From: Pithys albifrons albifrons
Taxonomy: Eukaryota > Chordata > Aves > Passeriformes > Thamnophilidae
Direction of reading: 5' to 3'
DNA length: 64,000 nucleotides
NCBI RefSeq assembly: GCF_047495875.1
Contig: NC_092459.1
Coordinates: forward strand, 15,485,795 to 15,549,794
The position numbers were made by a program, and so were the translations under genes. The notes under the pieces are model-generated. The model was not told the origin of the DNA, did no database searches, and worked only from the letters and a program-made list of their open reading frames with translations. Below, piece after piece: positions 1-12,942 of this stretch. Numbering within the stretch: the first letter of the stretch is position 1; every line of letters begins with the position of its first letter.

Positions 1-3000
1 GTTCCACAGACTGTAATTGTCTACTTGTTCATAGTATTTTAGTTGTCAGCTGTTTCTTGTCCTACTTTTGTTTAAGAGTTATTATTAAGCAGTTTAAGCA
101 ATTATTAAGCAAAATTCTTCTGCTAAGAATTATGAAATAACTCTTTGCTTCCTAAACTAAATGGCTAATTTCACAGCTTCTTGTCAGAGTAGAGAGCTAT
201 GTATCTTTCCCAGAGAAAGGGAATTGTGGGACTCACTAACAGACCTTAGGGAACTGGACAAATTGGCAGTGTACAAAACAGTTGCTCTGAAAACAATTGT
301 GTCTCTAAACCATCAATTCTCATTCATATGTAATGTCATGATCCTGTTTCTACTGAAATAATTGGTAAAGCCTTTCCTAATTCCACTGGGACGAAGATTG
401 GTCTTTTGGGCTTCCATTCTGCAAACGGGCATGCACATACTGAACAGACCTATTCACATGATTAAGTTAAGCATGCAAATAAGTCTTTTCACTTGCAGTT
501 TGTACATTACTAATGTTTGGAAAGCGGAAGGGTTATCTTTCTTCTGGAAATCTTTGGTCTAAAAAATTCACTGTTTTCATTGACTGTAAATGAAAGATAT
601 TGACTCATGAGTAGAAAACAGCCCATTTTTTGGGGTGTGTGACTTTTTGTTGTTTGTTTGGGGTTTTTTTGTTTGGTTGGGGTTTTTTAACCTTAAATAT
701 AAGAAACTGTGGTTACAAAGAGCTTTTATCCCCACAGAAGTTAGTTGCAGGAAAAATTTCATTAAGTTATTTACTGGTCATGGCCCTGTTCCTCCTAGAT
801 GGGTCTTGAAAATCCAGACACCCCTCAAGGAAATATTTAAATCAAGAAAAATCTATTTGAACAGAGTAATAAAAAAATATGTTCTACCAATATGACATTG
901 TCCAAAATTAGTTGGTCAAAGTTAATATCCTTCCATGAACAGACAACTTTTTTGAGGCATCATGTAATATATATATAAAAAAAAGGTAAAATGATGAAAG
1001 GATTTTCTAGCTTTTGTATCTCATGCTACATGCTCTTTTCTTATATCTCTGCTCCTAAACCCCTCTACTCTAAAAATGAGTCACATCTCGTTTCCTCACC
1101 TTGCACTGGTTACTTGTACATATTAAATTTCTTGAAGTACATGAGTGCTCTGCCCACTAATCCCACTAAAATAGGAGGATTTATGCTAGCATTCCAGAAC
1201 TTGCATGAATGTAAATAACATCATTTTATATAAGTAAACAAGGTTGTCAGAGAATTTCTTTTTCCTCCCTGCTTTCCAGGAAATGTGGAATTTCTTTCTT
1301 TCAGCTAAAAGATTGACAGATATTGGAGCCACAAGCTAGTGAGTATTAGTATAGGGAAAAGGTGTAGGGTCAAGATAGATGGACTCTCAGCAATAGCTGG
1401 TGTAATTCTACCTGTTTTGAACAGGACAGAATTTGCCATCAGTGCCCTGCAGCCTGCACCTGACTCTGCTACTTGAAAAACTTTCTTCTGTTTCACAGTC
1501 TCTGATCTTCATAACTACGTATGAAGAACAGCTTTCATTTGAACTTCAGATGAGATGTCCTTGGACTTTAATGATAGGACAATAGGTGCAATTGGGGTTT
1601 TAGGAAACGAGAGCTCTTCCTCTAAATATTTAAAAATTAAAGAAAGTAGCAATGTGGAATTAGCTTTGCCTTGATGACACACATTGAGATAACCCACTTT
1701 CCAAAAGCAGGTACAGGTGAAGAATCAGATCAGTGTTTATTATGATTTTGTGTTCTTACCTCCATAGAGCAGGGTGCAGACTTCACACTGTAGAGCAAGA
1801 GGTGTCTGGCTCAATTTCCTAGGATATCAGCCTTCCCTGTTCTTTGCTGGTGGCACAAAAGAGCTATTGCCTTATTTATTAAACATAGACTTTAACAGAC
1901 TTCTGGGAAAAATGTTGTTGCCTGCAGAGAGCATTATGAATAGCTGTCCTTACAGCATTTCTGAACAAAACACAGTTTTCTCTTTCCAGAGCACTTTCGG
2001 TGATGACTTGAATGACCTCACCTCTTACTGTGCTCCTCTAGTCACTTAACTCATCTGCTGGTTGGAAACTGAAAAAAGCCTTTAAGATACAATTGCACCT
2101 CAGGTTACAAAGCAATTGCAGAGTGCTAGGAGTCAAGGTGGATTTATAAAATATACTGGTTGCAGAACTTTGCTTCAGGGACATTCTCAGGGCTGTTGAA
2201 AACTCTTCAATAAATATAGACAAAAATGACCAAAGAAAGTAGTTTTTGATTGGGAAAGAAAATTAATGAATTATACCTAGACAGCATTACCTTGTCTACC
2301 GAATGGATTATGCTTTTTCCAGTCTATTATGTCCTAGCAGGTGGATTTCTCCAAAAGGCACCCAAGGCACATGCGCAGATGGATGAATTTCTGGTCACTG
2401 CAAGCGAGCTGCAAACAACTGATTTGCCAGGTGCACCTCAGGATAAATAAAGAAGCTTTCTAGACCTGACTTGTTTCTTTGATTGCAAGTAAGCATAGAA
2501 GACTAAAGACACCAGGTCTCAAACACTAATTTGTTATCTTCCAACTAAGAAGCTTAAGTTTCCATAAGTGTCACAGGCCTTTTGGACTAAGGAATTTGGT
2601 GCTGGACTTTTCTGCTGTTATTAAAACCATGTAGTCTAAAGTCAGTCAAAACCAGGCAAACACCGCATATTTTCTTTCCATTTTAAAAACAAAGATTTAT
2701 AGGCTGTTTGTGTGCATTTCCTTTGTCATAAATACGATTGTGTATACCTGATCAGTTTTTAGAGTTGAAACTGTTTGTATGTCTGTTAGAAAAGTATTAC
2801 AAATTCTATTCTTAATTTTTGAGTTGTTAAGAAACAAGGTGGCCTTGTTTACTTTGCTTTTTACATGCCTTCATTGATGCATTTGTTAAAATACATGACA
2901 ATTTATATCTGGCCTTTATAGCATAACTTTAAGGCCAAACGTAAATCGCTACGAAAGCAAGTCAGAGACTCATAATATGCTACAGGCATTGAACCAAATT

Positions 3001-4052
3001 TATATGAATCAGTAAAAGTCTACAGCATGGGAAGATGTTCTCTGTGTGTTTCTGCTGCGCCATATAAACACATACTGTAATGTTATTATATTTTTAGAGA
3101 CCTATTCTATTATAATTCCGTATCTGCTTATATTCTTTTAAGGGTTAGTTTTGTTTGGCTGAAAGTGTGCACATTTGTAGGAAAGTATCATAGCCACAGA
3201 AAAGGTTGTTTTATTCATAGATTTATATGCTTATATGTATGCAGATGTATGTGCATACACACAAACATTTTCACTAAGGAATTTTAACACATTTAAGCTT
3301 AGTAGAACTTGTTTTTAATATAATAGCGTAATAAATGGTGGACATCAGGTTCTTCTGTGAGAATTTACATTTTTTATTCATATCTGTCATAAAGAACAAC
3401 AAAATACATTTATTTATATAGTATCAACTTCTTTCCACAAACATCTAACATTATGAACATATCAGATCATAGGTTTCATTACTCAGTGTAAGATTACACC
3501 AATTTTTGAGCTGAAGCCCGACAGCCTGAGTTTTAAGTGGTAATCAGTAATAATGTATTGCTTGTACCTTAATGTCACTATTGGTGATTTGGTGATTAAT
3601 TATCTGACTACTGTGTAGTGCTTAAAATAATCTAAATGCATAGGGTAAATTAGTTGATCAGGAGAAAAGTCTGTCATGCAAATTCACTTCTTACAGAACC
3701 TTCCTGTCACACTCATCAATGATAGCCTAAGTGGGTCACCAGAGTGGATGGCCCCTGTTAATTTATTTTCTCAGACATGCAATACATATTCATGATATCC
3801 TGCTGTTTGTCTGTCACCTCGAAGAAACTCTCCATCTCCTCCAAATTATAATTACTGAAAATATGCACAGTTAAGCTTAGGGGCTTGGAAGAAGAGATAT
3901 TGATATCATGTTGCAGAGTGTGCAAGGTATTGGTATCAGCAGTTGTTTGCTAATGTGGTAGAGGAAAAATATTACTTTTTCTGGTACACTCTTTTCTTTC
4001 TCCAGACAACAGATGCAGAAGATCATGTATTAAAAAAAAAAGCGTATGTGTA
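1..4052. other. Unique AT-rich noncoding DNA, no gene seen
   Basis: No open reading frame here exceeds about 107 codons, and none has a recognisable domain, signal peptide or codon bias. A T/G-rich stretch lies at about 626-688 and a short AT run at about 967-985. The part from about 2640 to 3010 has long mixed-composition runs with TAAT-type words and looks like possible conserved noncoding DNA, but nothing proves it. No transposon was recognised. Confidence 0.6.
626..688. repeat. T/G-rich low-complexity stretch
   Basis: The plus strand is almost entirely T and G here, with repeated GGGGTTTTT and GTTTG blocks. Similar T/G stretches occur at 16251-16336 and 31451-31560. It may be a decayed A/C-rich tail read on the opposite strand, but no retroelement body was seen beside it. 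Confidence 0.6.

Positions 4053-4114
<62 letters not shown>
4053..4114. repeat. (TATC)n tetranucleotide microsatellite, about 15.5 units
   Basis: An uninterrupted run of TATC units, bordered on the left by a TATG/TGTATA stretch and on the right by a GATATATAT stretch. A 107-codon ORF running through it (3943-4266) translates to repeated YLSI residues and is not a gene. Perfect runs of this length are usually length-polymorphic. Confidence 0.95.
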
Positions 4115-5778
4115 GATATATATCCAGAATCAGCATTCACAGAGGATCTTTTAGTCCATACTATTCTAATATCATTTTTTCCCTAGATTATCACAATAGA
4201 AGATCTCTATTTAAGCTATCCCTACACACTCAGATTTTTCAAAATTCTACTTGTCTTTTTTCCTAGGTTGAGTACTTTTTGATATGTGTTTTTCTTCAGA
4301 ATTATCCATATTAATATCAGTCATTTCCTGTCATCACTGCAGCATTATATGATATAAGAAAAGATGCATTGTGTATTTTCTTTTTATATTATCTTACAGA
4401 TCTAAAGAAATGCACTTCATACCTAAACTAGTGAAAAAACAGAGATAAAAATGTGGAAACAAAGGCTCATTACTATGCAAGAAATGGCAAAAGCAATGGG
4501 ATAAATTGCATAGTTATATGATAAATTGCGAAACCATACTATAAATAAAATTCATCTCATGCTTCTTCAATTTATCTGTTACCTGTGACTGTCTCATCTT
4601 TTTCCTACTACTAATCCATCTCTTCTAAGACTGGCTTGAATATTCCATGCCTCTAAACAGCTTCAGACAACTTAAGTAAGAAAAGAGAAAACCCTACTAC
4701 TAAAGATGTGATTTTTCCATATGGAGTTTTTCCAGAACTTCCATCTGACAGAACTCCAAAATGTTTAACTTTGAATACTGGAAATGTTGTTATCATTGTG
4801 TTACATTTTGGTTTGCAAATGGTTCTGTTCTTACACCTATTATTGTCAGAATCATGTTTATTTTCAAAACTTACATGTAATTTCAGTGTAATAAAGTCCT
4901 TTGTTTCCATGTTGTCTTTATTCCTTGTTAATGAATGACAACTGAGTTTATATCTATGAAAATGAAAAAGTTTAAAAATGTTAATTTTATGTACATATTT
5001 ATGGTCATTTTGTATTATTTCTGGTCAGAAAGAGGGGCATTAATACAGAGGAAAAAAAAACAGAAATAACAAAATTTTAACAGTTTAGGCATTTGATAAA
5101 TAGTTCTTCTTCTGATAATATGTGAGAATTTCATTAAAGTGCATTGGAAGGATTTTATTGCTGACCTGCCTGACTTACTTGTGGCTTTGTCACTCATAAA
5201 TAATGTATTCAGCCCCAATTCATGCCACTGAAACATTTATACCACAACACATCATTGTGTATGTTATATAAATATTTATTATAGTGAATTATTAAAATGA
5301 GCAATGAATATTTATTCCTCATGCAGCGTGACTACATGTATGTATATTCTGTGTTCATATAAATATGCACATAAGAAAATATTTATGTAGCTCTATAGAC
5401 ATGGATATACATGTATACAGGTTCTCCGATATACATGTGTTCTCATGTATGTACATCCATTCATGCACATATGCACATCTGGATGTACACATACAGTTGT
5501 AACTCTGGAAGGCTGTAAACATGCTCTTTATAGGTGTGCATTATTTATAAATGGAAGCATCCACATGAAAGGTGGGATTATGTGCATTTAATATTTTTTT
5601 ATTATCTGTGATTAATTCTGACAGGATCATGGCTTAGCTGCAACTATCATAACAAAGGCAGGGCAAAGGCCTCAGTCGAACAGTATCCAAGCCTCTGAGA
5701 GCATGATGTCTTTCATTAGCCAACATTTACAATACAGGAGATTGTTTCAGCCCTGTTTACATGTTTGTCTGCTTACAG
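4115..5778. other. Unique AT-rich noncoding DNA, no gene seen
   Basis: Nothing recognisable as coding or as a transposon. About 5320-5500 carries an imperfect, interspersed series of ATGTA / TACAT / GCACAT words, a degenerate alternating purine-pyrimidine zone rather than a clean tandem array. Confidence 0.55.
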
Positions 5779-5838
5779 AAAAAAAAAGCAAAAACAAAAA
5801 CAAAAAAATCCCAAACAAAAGAAAACAAAACAAAAAAC
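5779..5838. repeat. A-rich (AAAAAC)n-type low-complexity stretch
   Basis: A run of A blocks separated by single C or G bases. The ORFs crossing it are Lys/Asn-rich on the plus strand and Phe/Leu-rich on the minus strand, which is a composition artefact. It could be an old retroelement tail, but no element body is visible upstream. Confidence 0.65.
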
Positions 5839-6199
5839 TATATAGCTTTTGTGACATCCAAAATGTATTTAAAAGGATAATGCTGCATTGTGGTTCAGAG
5901 AGCTCCCTACAACATGTCGAATGCTGGACCCTTTCTGTGTACATCCATCTAATCATATCTGATTTCAGAGACTGTTGGCACATTTAAAAAAATATGCCAT
6001 GAAATCATACAATGGCACAGAGAGAGAGAAGAGAGAGAAAGTTATCTATAACCAGTGCTAGGGGAACACAAATGAGAGAAAGTGCTGGGGAATTAGACAT
6101 GAGGTGTATTTTCTAGTCTCTGAGAAACTTTTACTTGCACATGAAGACATAAAACATTCCAAAGTGGGATGCAGACTTGAAATATTACTAGGAATGCAT

Positions 6200-6430
6200 T
6201 GAGCTCCATAGGCAGCTGCTTATTTCCCCATTTGCTATGTACAAAGCAAAGGATTAACAGCACTGGCAATATTTGTGGCAGGCCACACTGATTATTTTAA
6301 TATTCTGATTGGATGAGCAGCAGAGCTTTAACGGCTGTTAACTTTCTGGCAAGCGGGGCTGAGAAGGTGATAATGAGATTAGCATTTGGAGGACCTGATT
6401 TGCTTTTGCACTGTATTTAATTACTACTTT
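6200..6430. promoter_or_regulatory. Candidate conserved noncoding element
   Basis: The stretch mixes TAATGAGATTAGCA, ATTTAATTACTAC, CTGATTGGATGAG and AACGGCTGTTAAC. These resemble homeodomain-, CCAAT- and MYB-type binding words and occur in a block of balanced composition unlike the surrounding AT-rich DNA. This is texture only: no alignment was available, so an enhancer role is a guess. Confidence 0.25.
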
Positions 6431-9400
6431 GACACCAACTGGTATGGATTCTGCAGATATACTCATAGATATCCATATTTGCTAAATTATAATATTAGCT
6501 TTAAAGAAATGTGTTAAATTCTGAGATTTCAAAAACACAGCACAAGACATGAAAATTATGTAATCTCATGCTCAATTAATAACGTCTTAAAGAGGATATC
6601 TGGAGCAAGCAGAGTGCCTACAGGAAATGAAGAAAGCTATTAATCAGCAATGAAACTTGTACATTAAAGGTTAGAAAATAAAGTAATAATATAGGTTTCC
6701 AAAAATTGACTGTGGAGATCAAGCTGACTTAGATTTTGCAAGTGAAATTAAACCAAGTCTTTAAAAGATCCTGAGATCTATAAATAAAGCAGAACAGAGA
6801 CGAAAAGAAGATATTAACGCAATCAGATCTGCTTAAAGATTTTGGCATTTCTTTTTTCTTGTTAAAAAAGAAACACGGTTTGGCTCATTCTTCAGGAAGA
6901 AGAGTCATGTAAAGTCATGTAAAGTCACGCAGTTAAGAGTATAGGGTACATAACAGATAAAAAAATTGCAACCTTTCCCTAAACCAACTCATCATTGCTG
7001 AACCTGGTTTTTTGAACAAGTGGAATGTGATGTTGACCAGCCATGGATGAAAGAAGAAAAGACATCAGATAAGGTTAGCGAGTTGGAGGGGACGTTTTAT
7101 AGAGATGGTCAACAATCGCTCTTTGGACTAGTCTTCTTAAGGATTTTTTCAATAAGCTTTGCTAAAGGCAGGAAGATCTTTTGCTGAATGCAAATTTTAA
7201 TTTTAACATAAAAAAATAATGCTGTTATTATTTGGTTTACTAAAAAAAGCTTATTAGGACTATAGCCTATTTTTATACAGTTCAGCATTTGAGGAAACAT
7301 AGAGTTTTAAATGTGTATCATCTAAGCACACAATTTGTACTTGTGTGTACAAAATTATATACATTGTTCTCAACTTTCACAGGCTGAGAAAAACATATCT
7401 AATTATCTTGACCTCAGAGAATGAAATTCAAGAGAGGCCTGCTTTTAGACAGCTATTTTTTTGGACCTAACTTCAAGCTGAAATAATCATTGTGGAAAAA
7501 ACTCAGCACACTGGGACTGTTAATACGTACTGAGTGTGTCCTTCAGGACCATTCTTGTCTCAAGAGCAGATGTGTTGGAAGGCAGGAAATAGACAGTATC
7601 CAACTGACATATATACAAAAGCCCATTTTGCTGTTCTACAACTGCAAATGCAATTTTCACACACTGTGCAAGTTCATTTACACTGTTAGTGCAGTGGAAA
7701 AGGCCTCAGACTAAAGGACAACCAAGTCTCTACGTAACAACTGATTGCTATCCCTTGCAGCCCTCTTTTGCTGGTGAAGTACAGTCTAGATATCAAAGGT
7801 CAGGTTCACCAAAAGATACGTTGGGATGATTTTCTTTCCCTTCTATTGATTATTTTTGTTATATTAAGCATATTGCTTATTTTAATCTCACATTTATAAT
7901 CTTCTCCCTCACAGAACTGAAAAATTTACTCACTGATTTGGGACCAATGATATGAAATGACAGAACACATAGCTGGAATACAAGGAACAGCTAATGGTGC
8001 TGCTGTGAATAGGTGATGTGTAGATCACAGCTACCTTTCCCATCAGGTTTATGGAAACCAAACAGACCATCACATTGCAGCCTTTGCTACTGTCTCAGCT
8101 TCAGTGTCAACTGCACAGAAGCTATTTGACATAACTTCAAAGCTAAAACAGTCAAATGAGACAGACAGGCCTGAACCAACTGAAGGATGACCTATTGAGC
8201 TCCCATGACTAGAAATGTGACACAACAGGTTGTGCTAAATGCTTCTACTGCTTCATTCAGGAAATCTGCCATCACTGTGGTGTGCTGGGAACATCACATA
8301 CCTGCTGCACAAGTCCAGCAAAAGGATGATAAATCTGATGCTTGTGGGATTCCTTAGATTTACTGTGCATCTCTCATGGTTTTCATTTATACAAATGCAA
8401 CCATGAATTTTTAATATCCATAAGGGTAAAGGATGTCTTAAATCTGAAGCTGATTAAACCATCACTTCCCACAGTTCGTTCAAATTCCTTTCTGAATGAC
8501 CAGAACTCAATGCTCCTCCAACTGCAAAGCTCTCAGGACCAATACGAGAAGTAAATTTCAGCAAGACAATAATGGAATTAATAACCAATTACATTTAAGA
8601 ATTTGAAGCCATTTTGGTAGGTCTTGAACTTTAATTTCAAATCTATGGTGTGTTCCTTTGTGTCAAATCCATGCTGCATTCCCAGGAAATGTTAAACCTG
8701 TAAAAAAATACAGTTAGGGAAATATCCACAATACAGGTCAAAACTGTCCAGACTGACTTCTGGCTCTTTGGCACCATAAAAGGAAATTTATCTGAACTGT
8801 TTTGAATTACTTTGCTGACTGATCAGATGTAGGAGTCTTTTTCAGGGGTCTCAGTGAAAAATCTGACACAAAAATTGCAGAGATTTTCTGAGTTGTTGAG
8901 GAGGCTGAATAACTATTTGGTGGAGGAAAGGTAAACAGCAAGACTCTGTCTAAACCTAGCAATCAATCCAAGAAATATTATAAAGAGCAAGATAAAAATG
9001 TTAATAATTTTAAGAGAAGGTTATTACTCAAGAGTGCACAAAAGATGGGCAAATTTGCATTTAAGCAGCAGTATTATTTTGTGTTGAAGTGTCCCTGTTG
9101 CAGATTTATATTTCTAATGGTGCTTTCCAGTCACACCCTGGACATTATACATCTGTCTGCCTACTAGAAGCCTTTTTTTCCCTCTTTTTGTTTACTTCTC
9201 TGATATTTGAAATGCAATCCAAAGCATCTTGCTTATTAAACTGGAGAGACTTCAAATTTGCTTTTGTACAATAGGAGCTAATTGTCTGAGACAATTTACA
9301 TCCATCAGTGCAGTGTTTTATGGCTTTCAGACTCAGTGTAAAATGAATAAATAAGAGAGCTGAAATCATTATTCTCTTTTATTACTGGAGATGTGCTGGC

Positions 9401-10904
9401 TAATCTGAGAGCAATTTGAATGCTAGAGGCCCTTCAAACACTGGACATCTGTCAAGCTCTATCTACAATTCCTAGTTCACAATCTGTGCCACTTAGTAGA
9501 CTTCTCTTTTTCTTATCCTGAACATTTCACAGGCAAAAACAAAACTTGGAGTTCGTTGTTTAGCATGTGATATTTTTTTTTCCTTTTCTTGTTTGAAGTG
9601 TTATTTGGAAAGATTTATACTTTCACTTTTCAGTTAAGCCTGATTGAGACTTAATTTTCATAGTGTTGGAGACTGATGCTCTGATAAATTTTATAAAAAT
9701 TCTAAGATTTCATTGCTATTTTAGCATCATTATCAGATAGAGACCAGAGAAAAGGAGGGCATCTGTCCATTGCCAACCCATAGGTTGTATCTCTACACAG
9801 ATCTGGGAACTGTGCAAGGGAAAGAACAAATGGAAAGTTGAGGGGGAAAAAAGGAGGGGATACATATCTAGGAGAGGCCATAAAAATAACAGTGGGAAAC
9901 AGCAGGACTTAGCAAGAGAGGAAACAACATTTGAGGTATATGAGGAAAATAAGAGGTTGAAATAAGTAAGAAAGAAAAAAAAGAACCAAAAAACCAAAAC
10001 AGACAGAAAGCATATTTATAAGCAAGATTTTGGGTATATTTGTCAAGAATTAAGGGAAAAAAGAAAAGGCCTTGAAAAGGGAAACTATAACTGGGAATAG
10101 AATAAGAAATAATATAGAAATTACGTAATTAGGAGTGAGGCATCATAAGCATGAAGATTTTGGACTACAGGCTGCGGATCAGTTCTAAAGATGAAAAGTT
10201 TAGTTAAGGAGAAGAATATTACTTGTTTCATGAAAAAAGAATCAGATTTTCAATTTGGAAGAAAGGAAACTATGCCCAAGGAAATCTCTGGAAAAAAACA
10301 CAACTGCCACGTTATGGTCACTTCTGTAATGTTTAGTTGGTATCAGAAGTTCCACAGCAGACAGTCATGCTAATACTTTCCCTATTTCCTCCACCTCTCC
10401 CCGGGGCAATAGATGCCTCAACACTGGAAGATATCCTGCCAGAAATTGGCCCTTGAGTATCCAAGACATTGACATGGCATTGGCCTATGGCTGCAGAGCT
10501 CAGTGAAGGAGCAGGCAGTAAGGGATCATCTGGTGACAGAGGAAGTTTCTTCCAGGCACAAATTTCCTCATGGTCTGATACCAGAGAGACTATGTAAATC
10601 CCAATATTTCATGTCAAAATGCTAGATATTCTTACCATAAAGATCATTTAATCTTTGACTGAAGTGTGTCTGGGTTTCAGTGTCATTTAGAAAGGAGATC
10701 ATATTGTCTTATTATTGTCCTATGAGATGCACTAAACAGCATGTCATAAGGTATTTCTCTAATAACAATATGAATATGCATAATTTTATTATTCCCTCTT
10801 CTATTAATTCTTACCTTCTATTATTTCCTACCTAAAATAAACAATTTCATTCTTTTTATGCATCCTATGAGTTTGTTTGTGCAGCTTCAATCATTCTTGC
10901 TCCC

Positions 10905-10995
10905 CTTTCCTAAATTTTATTTTATTCTTCTGTTTCTGTTTTGACCAGAAGTGAACACAGTATTTTGGATGCAGAACTGCCACTGAGATATATGT
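10905..10995 (-). mobile_element. Possible ancient CR1 LINE relic
   Basis: The words CCAGAAGTGAACACAGTATT and GATGCAGAACTGCCACTGAG line up, with many differences, to the stretch of CR1 that reads like CCAGAACTGGACACAGTA...GATG...CTCACCAGTGCTGAG; the same stretch is much better preserved at about 59541-59589. Identity looks low, so this would be an old copy. It could also be chance. Confidence 0.35.
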
Positions 10996-12174
10996 CATAC
11001 TATTTACAGCTATCAAGTTTTCCTTCTTAAGTATTTAAGCTAACCACTTGGAGAGTCAGTGGTGCAAATACCCATGGGTAATTTTCACTCTCAAGGGTTA
11101 TGAAAATGCCTTCTGCAGGTTTACTCACGTTAGCAAACCTTTTCATAAAAGTCCATAGGGCTAAGCAAATGTTACTGCCAAACACCAACTTTGAAACACA
11201 GGTTATCTTTTTTTGCATTTAATACCACAAGCATCTTTTATTTTTCCATATAGTAAAGCTTGCCTATGTCCATTAATAATTAATTTTAGAAAGTTCAGCA
11301 AATTTGTGAAACCAATATTCAAACATGCCTATAACATGTAAAATAATAAACTAAATGAAGCTGAGTGAGAAACCTCTGTTTCTGCTTAATCTTATAACAA
11401 TAAAAATCTAGTTTGCTTTGTCTTAAGTGTACTTTGAATGCAGACTTCTCCCCAAAACTACAAGATGCTTTACAATGTAATTACTATGTTGATATGAAAA
11501 GAATTGAATATTATAATGCTTTGTTCTTAAGGAACTCTAATGGGGGTCTTTTGAATTAGGATGTGCATTCCTGAGGTCTTATGCATAGTTTGATATCTTA
11601 CAACCTGCTTGGAGGTTTTCCAGGACTGTCATGTTTTAACCCGTCATCCGTTTTAACCAGTCATCCGTTCGGCCTCACACAGCCACTTGCTCACTCCTTG
11701 TGGTGGAATGAGGGACAGAAACAGAAGGGTAAAAGTGAGAAAATTTTTTGGTTGAGATAAAGACAGTTTGATAGGTAAAGCAAAAGCTGCATGCACAAGC
11801 AAAGCAAACCTTGGAATTTCACCACTATCTGTAGGAAGGCAGGTGTTTCGCCAGCTTTACACACTGAAGCACATCACATGGTATGAAGTATACTTGGGGT
11901 CAGTTGGTGTTTGTCCTGGGCTGCGTGCTCCCCTAGCCCCTTATGAACTCGCAGCCTCTTTGTTGGAGAGAATGTACGAGAAGAAAAAAATGCCTTGACT
12001 CTGTGGTGCCAACACTGCTCAGCAATAGCAATGTATGGCTAGGCTTCATGAATGAAGATTTGAGAAGGGCTCTGCCCACATGAATGTGTCCTTCGAGCCT
12101 GTGAAGTGGATTTTTTAGGTGAGGCACAGCATGTGCAAAACCGGCCCCACCCTTTAACTCCTGTAGTTCATCTG

Positions 12175-12798
12175 TGTCCTAGTTGAGCAGGAGGGACCAG
12201 TTGACACTGTGTGGGGGTGATCAAAGCTGTGTATTCTACCCCCTCTATTCATTCCCCAAGGACAATGGGCCATTAGCAGCAGCTGCCCAGGGAGTCATTA
12301 GCACCTTCACACTCAGCCTGAGGGGGCATGGCTGCTAATGGGCCATCAACAGTTCAATACCCCCTGGCTCCCAGAGTTAATCACCCATTGTGTGAGTCCC
12401 CGCCCAGGGGGAGGGACTGGGTGCTTCCTGAGGGTACATAAGTGGTGGGTAAGAAGACTTTGGTAACTTCTCGTCTGATCCAGAGGAGCAGCAGGACCTC
12501 AACAGGAGGAGATCACTGCTCTTGCCCAGACCACAGCCCTCGCCTGCACCAACAGGTTTTTCATTTCCTTTTGCTCTGGACTTGGGGGAGCCACAGGGGT
12601 CTCAGCACAAGGGCTAACAAACCCCCTTGGGTTTGTGCCCCAGGACACTGGGTTATACTGCTGGGTTTTTGGGGGTTGAATGCAATTTCCCTCTTGTGCC
12701 AGTGTATTTATTGTAATATTATTAAATTTTAGCTCTGACTTATAATCTCTCTCGTGGTGAGTTCATTTCCCCTGCTGGTTCACCTTTAAACCAGCACA
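12175..12798 (+). mobile_element. Solo LTR (624 bp), nested in the 5S SINE
   Basis: It opens TGTCCTAGTTGAGCAGGAGG and closes CTTTAAACCAGCACA. It is flanked by a perfect 5-bp duplication, ATCTG at 12170-12174 and 12799-12803. Removing it restores the GGTTCATCTGCCATGGCC-type sequence seen uninterrupted at 24513-24530, which proves insertion into the SINE. A TATA-like TACATAA lies at 12435, and an ATTAAA polyadenylation-like signal at 12721, so the sense strand is plus. The 5-bp duplication suggests an ERVL-type (class III) retrovirus. A 96-codon ORF inside it (12442-12732) is not a gene. Confidence 0.88.
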
Positions 12799-12851
12799 AT
12801 CTGCCATGGCCAAGCGAGCTTGGACGGTGACGATGAAGTTCTCAGGACTAG

Positions 12852-12942
12852 AACCTGCAGCACCTGGTATTCCCAGAAGGTCTCCTATCCAAGTACTAAC
12901 CAGGGCTGACCCTGCTTAGCTTTTGAGATCTGACAGGATCCC
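12852..12942 (-). pseudogene. 5S rRNA-derived segment (SINE head)
   Basis: On the minus strand the words AAGCTAAGCAGGGTCAG, CCTGGTTAGTACTTGGAT and CTGGGAATACCAGGTGCTG follow vertebrate 5S rRNA from about nucleotide 28 to the 3' end. The A-block and C-block of the type I Pol III promoter are largely kept, with changes such as GGAGACCTT for GGAGACCGC. The first quarter of 5S rRNA is missing or unrecognisable. Because the 3' side runs directly into RTE-like sequence, it is the head of a SINE rather than a free 5S gene. Confidence 0.85.

Larger units (their letters stand above)
5839..11626. other. Unique noncoding DNA, no gene seen
   Basis: No credible coding region: ORFs are 60-93 codons with random-looking translations. 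Within it are a candidate conserved element at 6200-6430, a purine-rich plus strand at about 9740-10010, and a weak CR1 relic near 10905-10995, each listed separately. The short word AGTCATGTAA is repeated twice in tandem near 6904. Confidence 0.55.

Noticed and set aside
12852..12942. Functional 5S rRNA gene
   Set aside because: The 5' quarter is missing, no terminator of T residues follows the 3' end, and it continues into RTE-like sequence.
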